Origin: Rhodococcoides trifolii
GTDB lineage: Bacteria; Actinomycetota; Actinomycetes; Mycobacteriales; Mycobacteriaceae
Assembly (NCBI RefSeq): GCF_014635345.1
Contig: NZ_BMCU01000007.1
Span: 62,001-126,000 of the forward strand
Direction of reading: 5' to 3'
Length of the DNA stretch: 64,000 nucleotides
The notes under the pieces were generated by a model. It did not search any database, was not told the DNA's origin, and saw nothing but the letters and a program-made list of their open reading frames with translations. How positions within the stretch are numbered: position 1 is the stretch's first letter; each line of letters opens with the position of its first letter. This document shows positions 24,132 through 32,854 of the stretch, piece after piece. Both the position numbers and the translations under genes were made by a program.

Positions 24132-26000
24132 ATGCAGAACAGCGCGATCGAGGCAACCGGCGGGACGGCCGGAGGCCGGTCGGACATCGGGCAGGCCACG
24201 CAACTGGGTGACCTTCTGTCTCGCATGCGAGACATCGCCGCCGAGGCGGACCGCCGCGATCTCGTCGATCGTCTGACGAATGCCCGTGAGCGCGTATTGG
24301 ATCCCCGTATGCGCATCGTCGTCGTCGGTCCGCTGAAACAGGGAAAAAGCCAGTTCGTCAATTCGCTACTCAACCTCGAGGTCTGCTCGGTCGGCGACGA
24401 CGAGACGACCGCGGTGCCGACCGTCGTACAGAACGCCGACGAGGCATCGGCGGAGCTCGTTCTCGCCGAACCGGGCAGTGAGCCTGTGCGCGTTCCTGTT
24501 CCGCTCGACCAACTGACGTCGATCACGCCGGCGTCGCCGCTCGCGCAGGGCCGCGAGGTGTTGCGACTCGACGTGCACGTTCCCAGCCCCCTGCTCGCCG
24601 ACGGTCTGGTCGTGGTCGACACCCCCGGTGTGGGTGGCCACGGAAATCCCCATGCCGCAAGCACGTTGGGTCTGATCACCTCGGCGGACGCAGTGTTCGT
24701 GGTCTCCGACTCCTCGCAGGAGTTCACCGAACCCGAGGTGGCATTCCTGCGTCAGGCGATGACGCTGTGCCCCACGGTTGCCGTGCTGATCACCAAGATC
24801 GATCTGTACCCGCACTGGCGCGCCATCGTCGAGGCCGATCGAGAACACCTGCGGCGCGAGAACATCGATGCGGTCATGCTCCCGATCTCATCCATGCTGC
24901 GGTCACATGCGTTGCGGTTGAACGACGATTCGCTGAACACCGAGGCCGGTTTTCCGCAGTTGTACCAATTCCTGCGCGAGCAGGTCGTCGCCCGCGCGAC
25001 GGTGACGACGCGCAAAGCCGTTGCGCTGGACATCAGGTCGGTGTCCGAGCATCTCGCTCTCGCGCTCGGAAGCGAACTCGCCGCCCTGCGCGATCCGGAT
25101 ACCGCCGCCGCGGCCGTGTCCGGGCTGCAGACGGCGAAGGCGTCGGCCGAAGCCATGCAGCAACGGTCGGCGCTGTGGCAACAGACCCTCGGTGACGGCA
25201 TCACCGACCTCGCCGCCGATATCGACCATGATCTACGAGATCGGTTGCGGCAGGTCACGCGTGAGGCCGAGCAGGCCGTCGACGACGGGGACCCGGGCAA
25301 GGACTGGGCCGTCCTCGGTGAGTGGCTCGAAGAACAGATCGCCACCGCGGTCGGCGACAACTTCGTGTGGGCGCACGAGCGGTCGATGTGGTTGGCCGAG
25401 CGGGTGGCCGAGCACTTCGCGGATGCCGCGCAAGCGCACCTGCCCGACTTCGACATCGCCGGTATGGACGGCATCATGGACCCGGTGACCTCGCTCGCGG
25501 ACCTCGAGTCCGGTCGGATGGGCATCGCGTCGAAGGTGCTGGTGGGTATGCGCGGGTCGTACGGCGGCGTGCTGATGTTCGGGCTCATCACCACCTTCGT
25601 CGGACTTGCCCTGATCAACCCGATCTCCATCGGAGCCGGAGTTCTGTTGGGCTCCAAGGCATACAAGGACGACAAGGAACAGCGGGTGCTGAAGCGCCGC
25701 GCGGACGCGAAGGTCGCCATTCGCAAGTTCACCGACGACGTCAGCTTTCAGGTCGGCAAGGAATCGAAGGACCGCCTGCGGCTGGTGCAGCGCGCACTGC
25801 GTGATCACTTCGCCCAGATGGCCGATCAGACGGTGCGGTCCATCAACGACTCGCTGCGTGCGGCGCAGGAGGCGGCCAGCATCGCCAACAGCGAGCGCGC
25901 TGCGCGGACCGCCCAGTTGGAGAAGGAACTACAGGCGGTGGCGACCATGCGATCGATCGCGAGTCAGCTCGACCCGGAGCAACTGGAGACGGCGAAGTGA
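24132..26000 (+). CDS. iniA: IniA dynamin-like GTPase
   Basis: 622 residues. GTPase motifs: GPLKQGKS at 66-73 (G1), a Thr-rich switch (ETTAVPT), DTPGVG at 163-168 (G3) and TKID at 221-224 (G4). A helical stalk follows, with a hydrophobic hairpin near 476-506 (GLITTFVGLALINPISIGAG) that should dip into the membrane, and a helical C-terminus. This is the bacterial dynamin-like layout known for mycobacterial IniA, which binds and remodels the plasma membrane and is linked to tolerance of isoniazid and ethambutol. Its TGA overlaps the GTG of iniC, so the two are translationally coupled and probably act as a heteromeric pair. Confidence 0.92.
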   Translation: MQNSAIEATGGTAGGRSDIGQATQLGDLLSRMRDIAAEADRRDLVDRLTNARERVLDPRMRIVVVGPLKQGKSQFVNSLLNLEVCSVGDDETTAVPTVVQNADEASAELVLAEPGSEPVRVPVPLDQLTSITPASPLAQGREVLRLDVHVPSPLLADGLVVVDTPGVGGHGNPHAASTLGLITSADAVFVVSDSSQEFTEPEVAFLRQAMTLCPTVAVLITKIDLYPHWRAIVEADREHLRRENIDAVMLPISSMLRSHALRLNDDSLNTEAGFPQLYQFLREQVVARATVTTRKAVALDIRSVSEHLALALGSELAALRDPDTAAAAVSGLQTAKASAEAMQQRSALWQQTLGDGITDLAADIDHDLRDRLRQVTREAEQAVDDGDPGKDWAVLGEWLEEQIATAVGDNFVWAHERSMWLAERVAEHFADAAQAHLPDFDIAGMDGIMDPVTSLADLESGRMGIASKVLVGMRGSYGGVLMFGLITTFVGLALINPISIGAGVLLGSKAYKDDKEQRVLKRRADAKVAIRKFTDDVSFQVGKESKDRLRLVQRALRDHFAQMADQTVRSINDSLRAAQEAASIANSERAARTAQLEKELQAVATMRSIASQLDPEQLETAK

Positions 26001-27466
26001 CTGTCGCGCTCGACCGTGCGCGGGTGCTGATCGACGCGGCCCGCCGCGAGTACGCCGACGTTCCCCATGCGCGCGAGCAGTTGGCCGAATGTTCGGCGAG
26101 GCTGGACGAGCCGTTGCGCGTCGCCCTGGCCGGGTCGTTGAAGGCAGGTAAATCGACGCTGCTCAATGCGCTTGTGGGACAGCACATCGCGCCTACCGAC
26201 GCAACCGAGTGCACTCGCGTGGTCACCTGGTACCGCCGCGGCGCGACGCCCTCGGTCACCGCCTGGTACGACGGTGACCGCACGATGGACGTTCCGGTGA
26301 TTCGCCGCGAAGGCCGCCTGACGTTCGACTTCGGCGAGCTGACGGCCTCGCGGGTGGACCGACTGGACGTGGAGTGGCCGGCGCGAACGCTGAAGTCCAC
26401 CACAATCATCGACACTCCCGGAACGTCGTCGCTCACCCGTGACGTGTCGGCTCGGACGTTCGACATGCTCACCCCGGAGGATTCGACGTCCGGTGCCGAC
26501 GCCGTGGTGTATCTGATGCGGACACTGAACGCGACGGACACGGCCTTCCTCGGCCGCATCAACGACAGTGTCGGCGGGGATACCGGGCCGCTGGGTGTCA
26601 TCGGCGTCGTCTCGCGGGCCGACGAGGTGGGCGCAGGCCGGATGGACGCGATGATGTCGGCCAAGGAAGTCGCGGCCCGGTTCTCCGTCGAGCTGGAGCG
26701 AACGGGCCTGTGTCAGGCGGTCGTTCCGGTCGCCGGGTTGTTGGCGCTCGGTGCGCGCACCCTGAAGCAGAGCGAGTACTCGGCCTTCGTGGCTCTCGCG
26801 TCGACCTCGCCGGACGATCTGCAGTTGGCCATGCTGTCGGCGGACCGGTTCTCGCGGCCGGACATCGATCTTCCGGTCGACGCCGCGACGCGGGCCGCCC
26901 TCGTGGATCGGTTCGGGCTGTTCGGCATTCGCATGGCCGTGACGCTGATCAGGCTCGGTACGCGCGATTCTCCGGGACTCGCCGCAGAACTCGTCGAGCG
27001 AAGCGGTCTCGGTGAGCTGCGTCAGGTCATCGACGTGCAGTTCGGGCAGCGGACCGATCAGCTCAAGACGCACTCGGCGCTGGTCGCCCTCGAGCGCGTT
27101 CTCGTGGAGGAGCCGCGGGCATCGACGTCGGAGATCCGTGCCGAGGCGAGCCGAATGCTGGGCGACGTCCACGGTTTTCGCGAACTGCGGCTGCTGGGGC
27201 AGCTGCGCGCCCGCAGCGTTCACCTGCCGGAGGAGTCGCTGGCGGAGTTGTCGAGGATCATCGGCGCCTACGGGATCGACACGTCGGCCCGGCTGGGTCT
27301 GGCCCCCGACGACGGGATCGAGCTGCAACGCAAGACCGCGTTCGACGCAGTCCGGCTGTGGCGCACCAAGTCCGGTCACCCGCTCCTCGATCAGTTCACC
27401 TCCCGCGCCTGCTCGATCGCGGCTCGCAGCGCGGAAGGCATTCTGGCGGAGCTAGATCGGGCGTAG
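25997..27466 (+). CDS. iniC: IniC dynamin-like GTPase
   Basis: 489 residues, GTG start overlapping the iniA stop (GTGA). P-loop GSLKAGKS at 46-53, Switch I region with TECTRVVTWY, and G3 IIDTPGTSS. It is shorter than IniA and lacks the hydrophobic hairpin, as expected for the partner subunit of two-component bacterial dynamins. Role inferred: assembles with IniA in membrane maintenance under cell-wall stress. Its 3' end overlaps the convergent membrane-protein gene by 15 bp. Confidence 0.92.
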   Translation: MTVALDRARVLIDAARREYADVPHAREQLAECSARLDEPLRVALAGSLKAGKSTLLNALVGQHIAPTDATECTRVVTWYRRGATPSVTAWYDGDRTMDVPVIRREGRLTFDFGELTASRVDRLDVEWPARTLKSTTIIDTPGTSSLTRDVSARTFDMLTPEDSTSGADAVVYLMRTLNATDTAFLGRINDSVGGDTGPLGVIGVVSRADEVGAGRMDAMMSAKEVAARFSVELERTGLCQAVVPVAGLLALGARTLKQSEYSAFVALASTSPDDLQLAMLSADRFSRPDIDLPVDAATRAALVDRFGLFGIRMAVTLIRLGTRDSPGLAAELVERSGLGELRQVIDVQFGQRTDQLKTHSALVALERVLVEEPRASTSEIRAEASRMLGDVHGFRELRLLGQLRARSVHLPEESLAELSRIIGAYGIDTSARLGLAPDDGIELQRKTAFDAVRLWRTKSGHPLLDQFTSRACSIAARSAEGILAELDRA

Positions 27467-28006
27467 TTGCCCCTGCCCGCTGAGCCACCGGCCGACGGGC
27501 CGAGCGAACAGGGGAGCGGTTCCGGCGACCGCCAGAACGGCGACCACGAACGGCAAGATCCCCGTCGCACCCGAGAGCGCGTCCTTCGCGGTGTACCAGA
27601 ACACCAGTGACCCGGCCGCGGCCACGACGGCAATCAGCATCAGGACCGTGCGTCCGGTCGAATTGCGCCCGCGCACCTGCACCATCCCCATCAGGGCCAG
27701 GAGGAGAACGAGCACAGCCACCGCCCCGGACGCGATCATGGTGATGTCGACCGTGGAGGCGATGTCGTCCGCGCTGGTGTCGGGGCTGTCCGCGGCGAGG
27801 GTGTCTCGTAACGTCGCGCGTATTGCGGCCTGATCCAGCCCCACGAGCGCAGCGGTGGCGGCGAGCGCCACCAGAGCCACACCCCACACTGCCACCGCCA
27901 GGTCGACTGCACGAGGCCTGTCGTCGCTCACCGGCTCGCGCAGCGGTTCGACGCGAACCTCGGGGCGTTCGGGACGTGGACGGTGCGGAGGCTTGTGATC
28001 TGTCAC
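27452..28006 (-). CDS. Four-helix integral membrane protein of unknown function
   Basis: About 184 residues. Start at the GTG giving MTDHKPPHRPRPERP; a longer frame from GTG 28030 adds eight residues without a better ribosome site. A proline/arginine-rich cytoplasmic N-terminus (~40 residues) is followed by four hydrophobic segments: AVAVWGVALVALAATAALVG; a second around ITMIASGAVAVLVLLLALMG; VLMLIAVVAAAGSLVFW; and LPFVVAVLAVAGTAPLF. A ~45-residue polar loop separates helices 1 and 2. No family recognised. Convergent with iniC, 15-bp overlap; possibly linked to envelope functions by position only. Confidence 0.7.
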   Translation of the reverse strand: MTDHKPPHRPRPERPEVRVEPLREPVSDDRPRAVDLAVAVWGVALVALAATAALVGLDQAAIRATLRDTLAADSPDTSADDIASTVDITMIASGAVAVLVLLLALMGMVQVRGRNSTGRTVLMLIAVVAAAGSLVFWYTAKDALSGATGILPFVVAVLAVAGTAPLFARPVGRWLSGQGQLRPI

Positions 28007-28168
28007 TGTCGGAGCGTACCGAACCGGCACTTGTTTCAGCTCACAACCGACCGAATGCCGTTTTGTTACTTACTAACTCGTTGATCTCGTGGTTACGGTG
28101 CGGCCGTCGGCGCGTCGTACAGTGAGCCCACTCACAGGATCTTCACGTTGAACAGACAGGTGCACGAC

Positions 28169-29437
28169 GTGCGTAAAGCAAGACTTTCCGGGGCGCTCAT
28201 GGTGCTCATCGCGGCGGTGTCGACGCTCGTCGCACCGACGGCGAGCGCGGCAGATTTCTACACTCCGCCCTCGCCGCTGCCGGCGGGACAGAACGGCGAC
28301 CTCATCAACACGGGGCCGTCCAACCTCGCCATCTCGGTCCCCGGAATCGGCGGGCCGTTGCCCGGCAAGGCAACTCGGTTGATGTACCGCTCCCAGGACT
28401 CGAACGACAAGCCCGTCGCCGTGACGGGCACGTACATCGACCCGTCGGCCTCCTGGACCGGCCCGGGCGAGCGCCCGGTGGTCGCATTCGCACCAGGAAC
28501 GTACGGGCAGGGAGACAACTGCGCCGCATCGAAGCTGCTGAACAACCTGATCTCGTACACGCCGCCGTTCGGGGTGATGGTCGAGTACGAGATCGTGCAG
28601 ATCTACACGCTGCTCACTCAGGGTGTCGGCGTCGTGATCACGGACTACCAGGGACTCGGCACCCCCGGCAACCACACCTACGTCAACCGCGCAGCCGAAG
28701 CGCACGCCGTTCTCGACTCGGTGCGTGCCGCCAAGAACGTACGCGGAACCAAGATTTCGCCGACGTCGCCGGTCGGTATGTGGGGCTTCTCGCAGGGCGG
28801 CGGCGCTGTGGCCGCGGCGGCGGAACTGGCACCTCAGTACGCACCCGAGCTCACCATCAAGGGCACCTACGCCGGAGCGCCTCCCGCCGACCTCGGAGCC
28901 ACCTTGGCGCAGGTCGACGGAACCATCCTGTTCGGCGTCATCGGCTACACCCTGAACGGTCTGCGCGACTCCGATCCCGACATCGGGCCCATCATCGATC
29001 AGTACACGAACGACAAGGGCAAAGCGATGCTCGCCGCAGTGTCGAAGCAGTGCATCGTCGAAACCGCGCTGAGCGTCGGCTTCCACCGCACCAACGAGTA
29101 CCTGAAGGACGGTCGCTCGCTCTCGCAGACGCTGGGTGACATTCCGAAGGCCCAGGAGATCCTGGCGAAGAACAAGATCGGTGAACGTACGCCGAACTCG
29201 CCCGTCTACATCGACTCGGGAACGTCCGACGACATCGTGCCGCACGGCCAGGCCGTCGATCTCGCTCGGGACTGGTGCGCCAAGGGTGCGAACGTGACGC
29301 TCAACCGCCAGCTCTATCCGGCGATCTTCCCCGGTCTCGCGCTCGGTCACCTGCTTCCCGATTTCCTCGGGTTGCCGGCGGCGAACAAGTGGTTCTTCGA
29401 TCAGCTGACCAACAAGCCGTCCGGCGGCAACTGCTGA
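28169..29437 (+). CDS. Secreted lipase/esterase (LIP family)
   Basis: About 422 residues from the GTG at 28169; TTG 28148 and GTG 28160 are in-frame alternatives. I prefer 28169 because it gives a compact signal peptide (VRKARLSGALMVL, ending PTASA) with AGG at a fair distance. Alpha/beta-hydrolase with nucleophile Ser208 in GMWGFSQGG, a likely Asp in SGTSDDIVPHG and His in ALGHLLPD. It matches the secretory triacylglycerol lipase family of actinobacteria and fungi, several Cys consistent with export. It would hydrolyse acylglycerols or other esters outside the cell. Flanked by a strong terminator, so monocistronic. Confidence 0.88.
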   Translation: MRKARLSGALMVLIAAVSTLVAPTASAADFYTPPSPLPAGQNGDLINTGPSNLAISVPGIGGPLPGKATRLMYRSQDSNDKPVAVTGTYIDPSASWTGPGERPVVAFAPGTYGQGDNCAASKLLNNLISYTPPFGVMVEYEIVQIYTLLTQGVGVVITDYQGLGTPGNHTYVNRAAEAHAVLDSVRAAKNVRGTKISPTSPVGMWGFSQGGGAVAAAAELAPQYAPELTIKGTYAGAPPADLGATLAQVDGTILFGVIGYTLNGLRDSDPDIGPIIDQYTNDKGKAMLAAVSKQCIVETALSVGFHRTNEYLKDGRSLSQTLGDIPKAQEILAKNKIGERTPNSPVYIDSGTSDDIVPHGQAVDLARDWCAKGANVTLNRQLYPAIFPGLALGHLLPDFLGLPAANKWFFDQLTNKPSGGNC

Positions 29438-29450
29438 TCCAGCTCTGACG

Positions 29451-29482
29451 ACGGCCCCGTTCACCTCGGTGAGCGGGGCCGT
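29451..29482 (+). terminator. Intrinsic terminator of the lipase gene
   Basis: Fifteen-bp stem (ACGGCCCCGTTCACC with GGTGAGCGGGGCCGT, one G-T pair), two-base loop, then TTTTCG. It starts 14 bases after the lipase stop. Confidence 0.88.
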
Positions 29483-29492
29483 TTTCGTCGGG

Positions 29493-30593
29493 TCAGGAAC
29501 CCAGCGACTCCCACACCGGGTCGTCGTATCCGATGTCGTAGCTGCACTGGGACGGGCGCGGGTCCGGCACGAACGCCCACAACAACGCACCCGCGGTACC
29601 GGCTCGTCGCTGGCCGTCGATCTTGTACGTGATGTGCGCTGCCCTCTCGCGGGTATCACCGCACGATCCGGCCAGTTCACCGATCTCTCCCACCAGCAGA
29701 GGTTTTCCCAGAGACCTCGCCTGATCGATGCGGCGCGCCAACCCGTTCCACTCATCTCCCGGAAGTGGTACGCCGTCCGCTCCGTAGTCGTGATACTGCA
29801 GGACGTCGACGAAGGGCGACGCACCCACGAACGTGAACTCGTCGCCCTGTGTTCCGCACTGACCGCCGCCCGTGAGTCCCGCCGTGATCGGAGTGCGTGG
29901 ATCCCGCGCGCGCAGCAGGCTGCCGGCATCGTCGAAGAAGTCTCGAAGGACCTGTGCTGCATCGCTTTCGCAGGTGCGGGTGGACCAGTTGCACGCCGCG
30001 TCCGTGCAGGTGCTCGTCTCCGGTTCGCCCACCAGTTCCCACGCGGCCAGTGCGGGTGAGTTCTTCCACCGGTCGGCTGCGGTCTTCACCCACTCGTCGA
30101 AGGCAATCGGCGACGTCGTCGACGGAGCCTTCCATCCGTCGATGTACCACTGTCGATTCTTGAACACGTCGTCCTCGCACGCACCGTCCTGCGGCGCGAG
30201 AACGGGGACCACCATCTGATCGTGAGCCTCCGCTGCCGCGAACACTGCGTCCATGGCCCGGAAGTCGAGCTGTCCGGTGAACCGGTTCGTGGCCAACGCT
30301 TGGAATGCATCGAAGCGGGTCATCGAATGCGGCGGCAGGGCAGCGAAGTAGGAGTCGAGGTTCACCATGGCGCCGCACCCACGGTTGACCGACCAGTCCG
30401 TCGCCAACTGGTAGGCGTTGAAACCGGTCGGCCACCACGATGCACCGTCGAGAGTCAGGCCGTCCGGGTTCACGCGGACCCTCGTGCCGGACGGGGCTTG
30501 GGCAGCAGCGGACGGCACGAAGGCGGCCGCCAGCCCCGTGAGCCACACCAGTGACACGACAGCGAACGTCCGCGCTGTGCTGGGATTCCACAC
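29493..30593 (-). CDS. Secreted GH5-like glycoside hydrolase
   Basis: 366 residues, GTG start. Signal peptide ending VPSAAAQA, then a (beta/alpha)8 fold of the GH5 cellulase/mannanase type: RVNPDGLTLDGASWWPTGFN at the first strand, AAWELVGEPE with the acid/base Glu, and LLVGEIGELAG with the nucleophile Glu. Several Cys pairs suit an exported protein. It would cut a beta-linked glucan or mannan; substrate is uncertain. It is divergent from a four-gene polysaccharide synthesis set 263 bp away, as secreted glycanases often accompany cellulose-type synthases to trim or release the product. It carries no anchor. Confidence 0.85.
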   Translation of the reverse strand: MWNPSTARTFAVVSLVWLTGLAAAFVPSAAAQAPSGTRVRVNPDGLTLDGASWWPTGFNAYQLATDWSVNRGCGAMVNLDSYFAALPPHSMTRFDAFQALATNRFTGQLDFRAMDAVFAAAEAHDQMVVPVLAPQDGACEDDVFKNRQWYIDGWKAPSTTSPIAFDEWVKTAADRWKNSPALAAWELVGEPETSTCTDAACNWSTRTCESDAAQVLRDFFDDAGSLLRARDPRTPITAGLTGGGQCGTQGDEFTFVGASPFVDVLQYHDYGADGVPLPGDEWNGLARRIDQARSLGKPLLVGEIGELAGSCGDTRERAAHITYKIDGQRRAGTAGALLWAFVPDPRPSQCSYDIGYDDPVWESLGS

Positions 30594-30693
30594 GCGTCGG
30601 ACCCTATCCGGCCATTGCTACGAAAACGGCGCCATTGTCCAAGAACGGACGCCGCGACCGAATCGAGGACACATTTCGGTTTCCGGTCTTGAA

Positions 30694-30704
30694 TGGACCG
30701 TCCA
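30694..30704. promoter_or_regulatory. Candidate TetR-type operator, GH5/polysaccharide divergent region
   Basis: TGGACCGTCCA is a perfect dyad around one base, of the GGAC-N-GTCC form common to TetR-family operators. It is 101 bp upstream of the GH5 start and 153 bp upstream of the BcsB-like start. The region around it is richer in A/T than its neighbours and probably holds both promoters, which I could not place. Confidence 0.33.
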
Positions 30705-30856
30705 GTCGCGCCAATTGGATTGCACTGACCGGCAACAGATTACGAAAATCATCGGGAGAGATGCGCGGAAACCGGCAGGCGGGCATACTCGGCCGACCGG
30801 GCATTTACTGCACAAGGTCGGTAGCGCACAGAAACGTCGTCGGGAGGACGTGAGCA

Positions 30857-32854
30857 GTGAAGATCAGGTGTGTGCGAGCTGCGGTGACCGCGGTCGCACT
30901 GCTGGCGATGACGGCAACGACCGGTCCGGCGGTGTCCTTCGCGCAGGATGACGTCGGAGCGCCGTTCGAGCTCACGTTCACCGACATGGGGATCGGAAAA
31001 GCGTTGCCCCTGAACGGACCTGACGGTCGATCCTCCGTCACGGTGCCCGTGACTCCGGGTACCACTCCCCGGGCTCTCCTGGCCACGGCCCTGGTACCGA
31101 TGGGATCGGGCCGAGGCTGGCTGGACGTCTCGTCGGACGGGCGCACGCTGGCACGCGCCGACCTGCCCGAGGGCGCCACGTCGGTACCGTTCTCCGCGCC
31201 GTTGGCGGGCCTACCCGTGGTCGACAATGCGGTGACACTCGACGTGTCGACCGCGTCGGTCCCCGCCGCCGGCGACTGCGTGGGAGCCCGTGACGGCACT
31301 CCGGTCACCGTTGTCGACGCATCGGTCGCGTACGCCGGGCAGCCGACCGTTCCCGCAACGATCGCCGAGTTCCTGCCTCCGGTACTGAGTCGACTGACCG
31401 TCTACCTCCCGGACGCCCCGGACGCGGACCAGAGTTCCGCCGCTGTCGCGCTGAGCACGGCCATCGTCGAACGCTACAAGTCCCAACCCGTTCGGATCAG
31501 GCTGCTCCCGGAGAGCCGGCTCGACCGCGAGTCACCGGACGGGCCGTTCGAGCGTTCCGTCGCGATCTCGCAGAACACCGACGGCAGTGCACGATTGATC
31601 TACCCGACGGATCCGTCACCGCCCACATTGTTCGTCTCCGGTTCGGGGAGCGCCCTCGCAGATCAAGTACGCATGATCACCAGCAGCGTGTCGTCGTTGG
31701 CGGTGTCGACATCGGCGTCCGTCGGCGCGCTCTCACGACCTCCGGTCCTGGCGTCCGACACGGCCACTCTCGACGACCTCGGGGTGGGCACCGTGTCCGG
31801 TTCGGGATCCGGAAGGGTCGACGTGACCGTACCCATCGATCAGACCAGACTGGGGCGAGCTGCACAGAACGTGTCGGTGCACCTGCTCGGGAGCTACACA
31901 CCGCTGCCCGCGGACGTCGGCGGTTCCGTCACCGTGACCGTCGGGGACTCCTCTCTCGCTGTCCTGCCGGTGGATTCGAGCGGGCGGCTCGATTCCTGGG
32001 TCGACATTCCGCCGTCCGTCGCCCAGCGTGTGACCGACCTGACCGTCACGCTGGCAACGACGACCGCCGGAAGTGGTTGCGGAACAGGTAGTTCGAAGGA
32101 CCTCACGGTCGACGGCAGTACGCTGGTGACGAACTCCGCCGACGGCGTACCTGCTCCGGGTGGATTCGCGTCGGTACCGCAGGCCCTGATGCCTCGGGTC
32201 GACGTCGCCATGACCGGGCAGGACTTCGCCGACACGCAGCGCGCGGTCACTCTCCTGGCGGGCTTGCAGCGACTGTCCGCGCTTCCCCTTGCGCCGCAGC
32301 TGGTGTCGATGGACGACGTGGCGGGCGGTGACGCCCCGGCCGTCGTGATCTCGCCGAGCGGAACACTGCCCGATTCGATCACGCTGCCACTGCGCAGGTC
32401 CGGATCCACGACCTTCGACGTCGGTGGGCCGGGCTCGGAAGCGGAGACTTCGCTGACCCTCGACGGAGCCGTGCCCTACGGTTCCCTTCAGGTCGCCTAC
32501 GACAGCGCGCGACAGCGGACTGTGGTCGTCGCATCGTCAGACGATGCACCCGGTGAACTGGACCGCATTCTGACGTGGTTGGACGCCGATCCCGGTCGAT
32601 GGTTCGGTCTGTCCGGCGATGTGTTGTTCGGCAGTGCAGGGAGGGACCCGATTTCGTTGTCGAGCGCCGATCTTGCCGGCGTCGTGGACGAGAAAGACGT
32701 TGCAGCAACGGAATCCGGATCCACCTCGAACCCGCTCGTACGAAAGATCTTCGCGGCGGGCGCATCCCTGCTTCTCGTCGCCGCGGTCGTGGCGGCCGTG
32801 GTGGTGATCCGCGGCCGCCGACGTACCCCGCCCGGTGAGTCGACGGCGTCGTGA
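30857..32854 (+). CDS. BcsB-like exported polysaccharide-synthase accessory protein
   Basis: 665 residues, GTG preceded by GGAGG. Signal peptide (VTAVALLAMTATTGPAVSFA), a large beta-rich extracytoplasmic region, a final membrane helix (KIFAAGASLLLVAAVVAAVVVI) and a short basic cytoplasmic end. This is the topology of the cellulose synthase subunit BcsB, whose carbohydrate-binding modules guide the nascent glucan and whose tail anchor binds the synthase. Similarity is mainly in layout (two jelly-roll/flavodoxin-like repeats) and gene context, with a GT2 synthase two genes on. The stop overlaps the next start (GTGA), so the cluster is translationally coupled. Confidence 0.72.
   Translation: MKIRCVRAAVTAVALLAMTATTGPAVSFAQDDVGAPFELTFTDMGIGKALPLNGPDGRSSVTVPVTPGTTPRALLATALVPMGSGRGWLDVSSDGRTLARADLPEGATSVPFSAPLAGLPVVDNAVTLDVSTASVPAAGDCVGARDGTPVTVVDASVAYAGQPTVPATIAEFLPPVLSRLTVYLPDAPDADQSSAAVALSTAIVERYKSQPVRIRLLPESRLDRESPDGPFERSVAISQNTDGSARLIYPTDPSPPTLFVSGSGSALADQVRMITSSVSSLAVSTSASVGALSRPPVLASDTATLDDLGVGTVSGSGSGRVDVTVPIDQTRLGRAAQNVSVHLLGSYTPLPADVGGSVTVTVGDSSLAVLPVDSSGRLDSWVDIPPSVAQRVTDLTVTLATTTAGSGCGTGSSKDLTVDGSTLVTNSADGVPAPGGFASVPQALMPRVDVAMTGQDFADTQRAVTLLAGLQRLSALPLAPQLVSMDDVAGGDAPAVVISPSGTLPDSITLPLRRSGSTTFDVGGPGSEAETSLTLDGAVPYGSLQVAYDSARQRTVVVASSDDAPGELDRILTWLDADPGRWFGLSGDVLFGSAGRDPISLSSADLAGVVDEKDVAATESGSTSNPLVRKIFAAGASLLLVAAVVAAVVVIRGRRRTPPGESTAS

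Noticed and set aside
28073..29962. A 629-codon minus-strand frame across the lipase
   Set aside because: It lies antisense to a lipase with clear signal peptide and GxSxG motif, crosses the lipase terminator and shows no recognisable domain.
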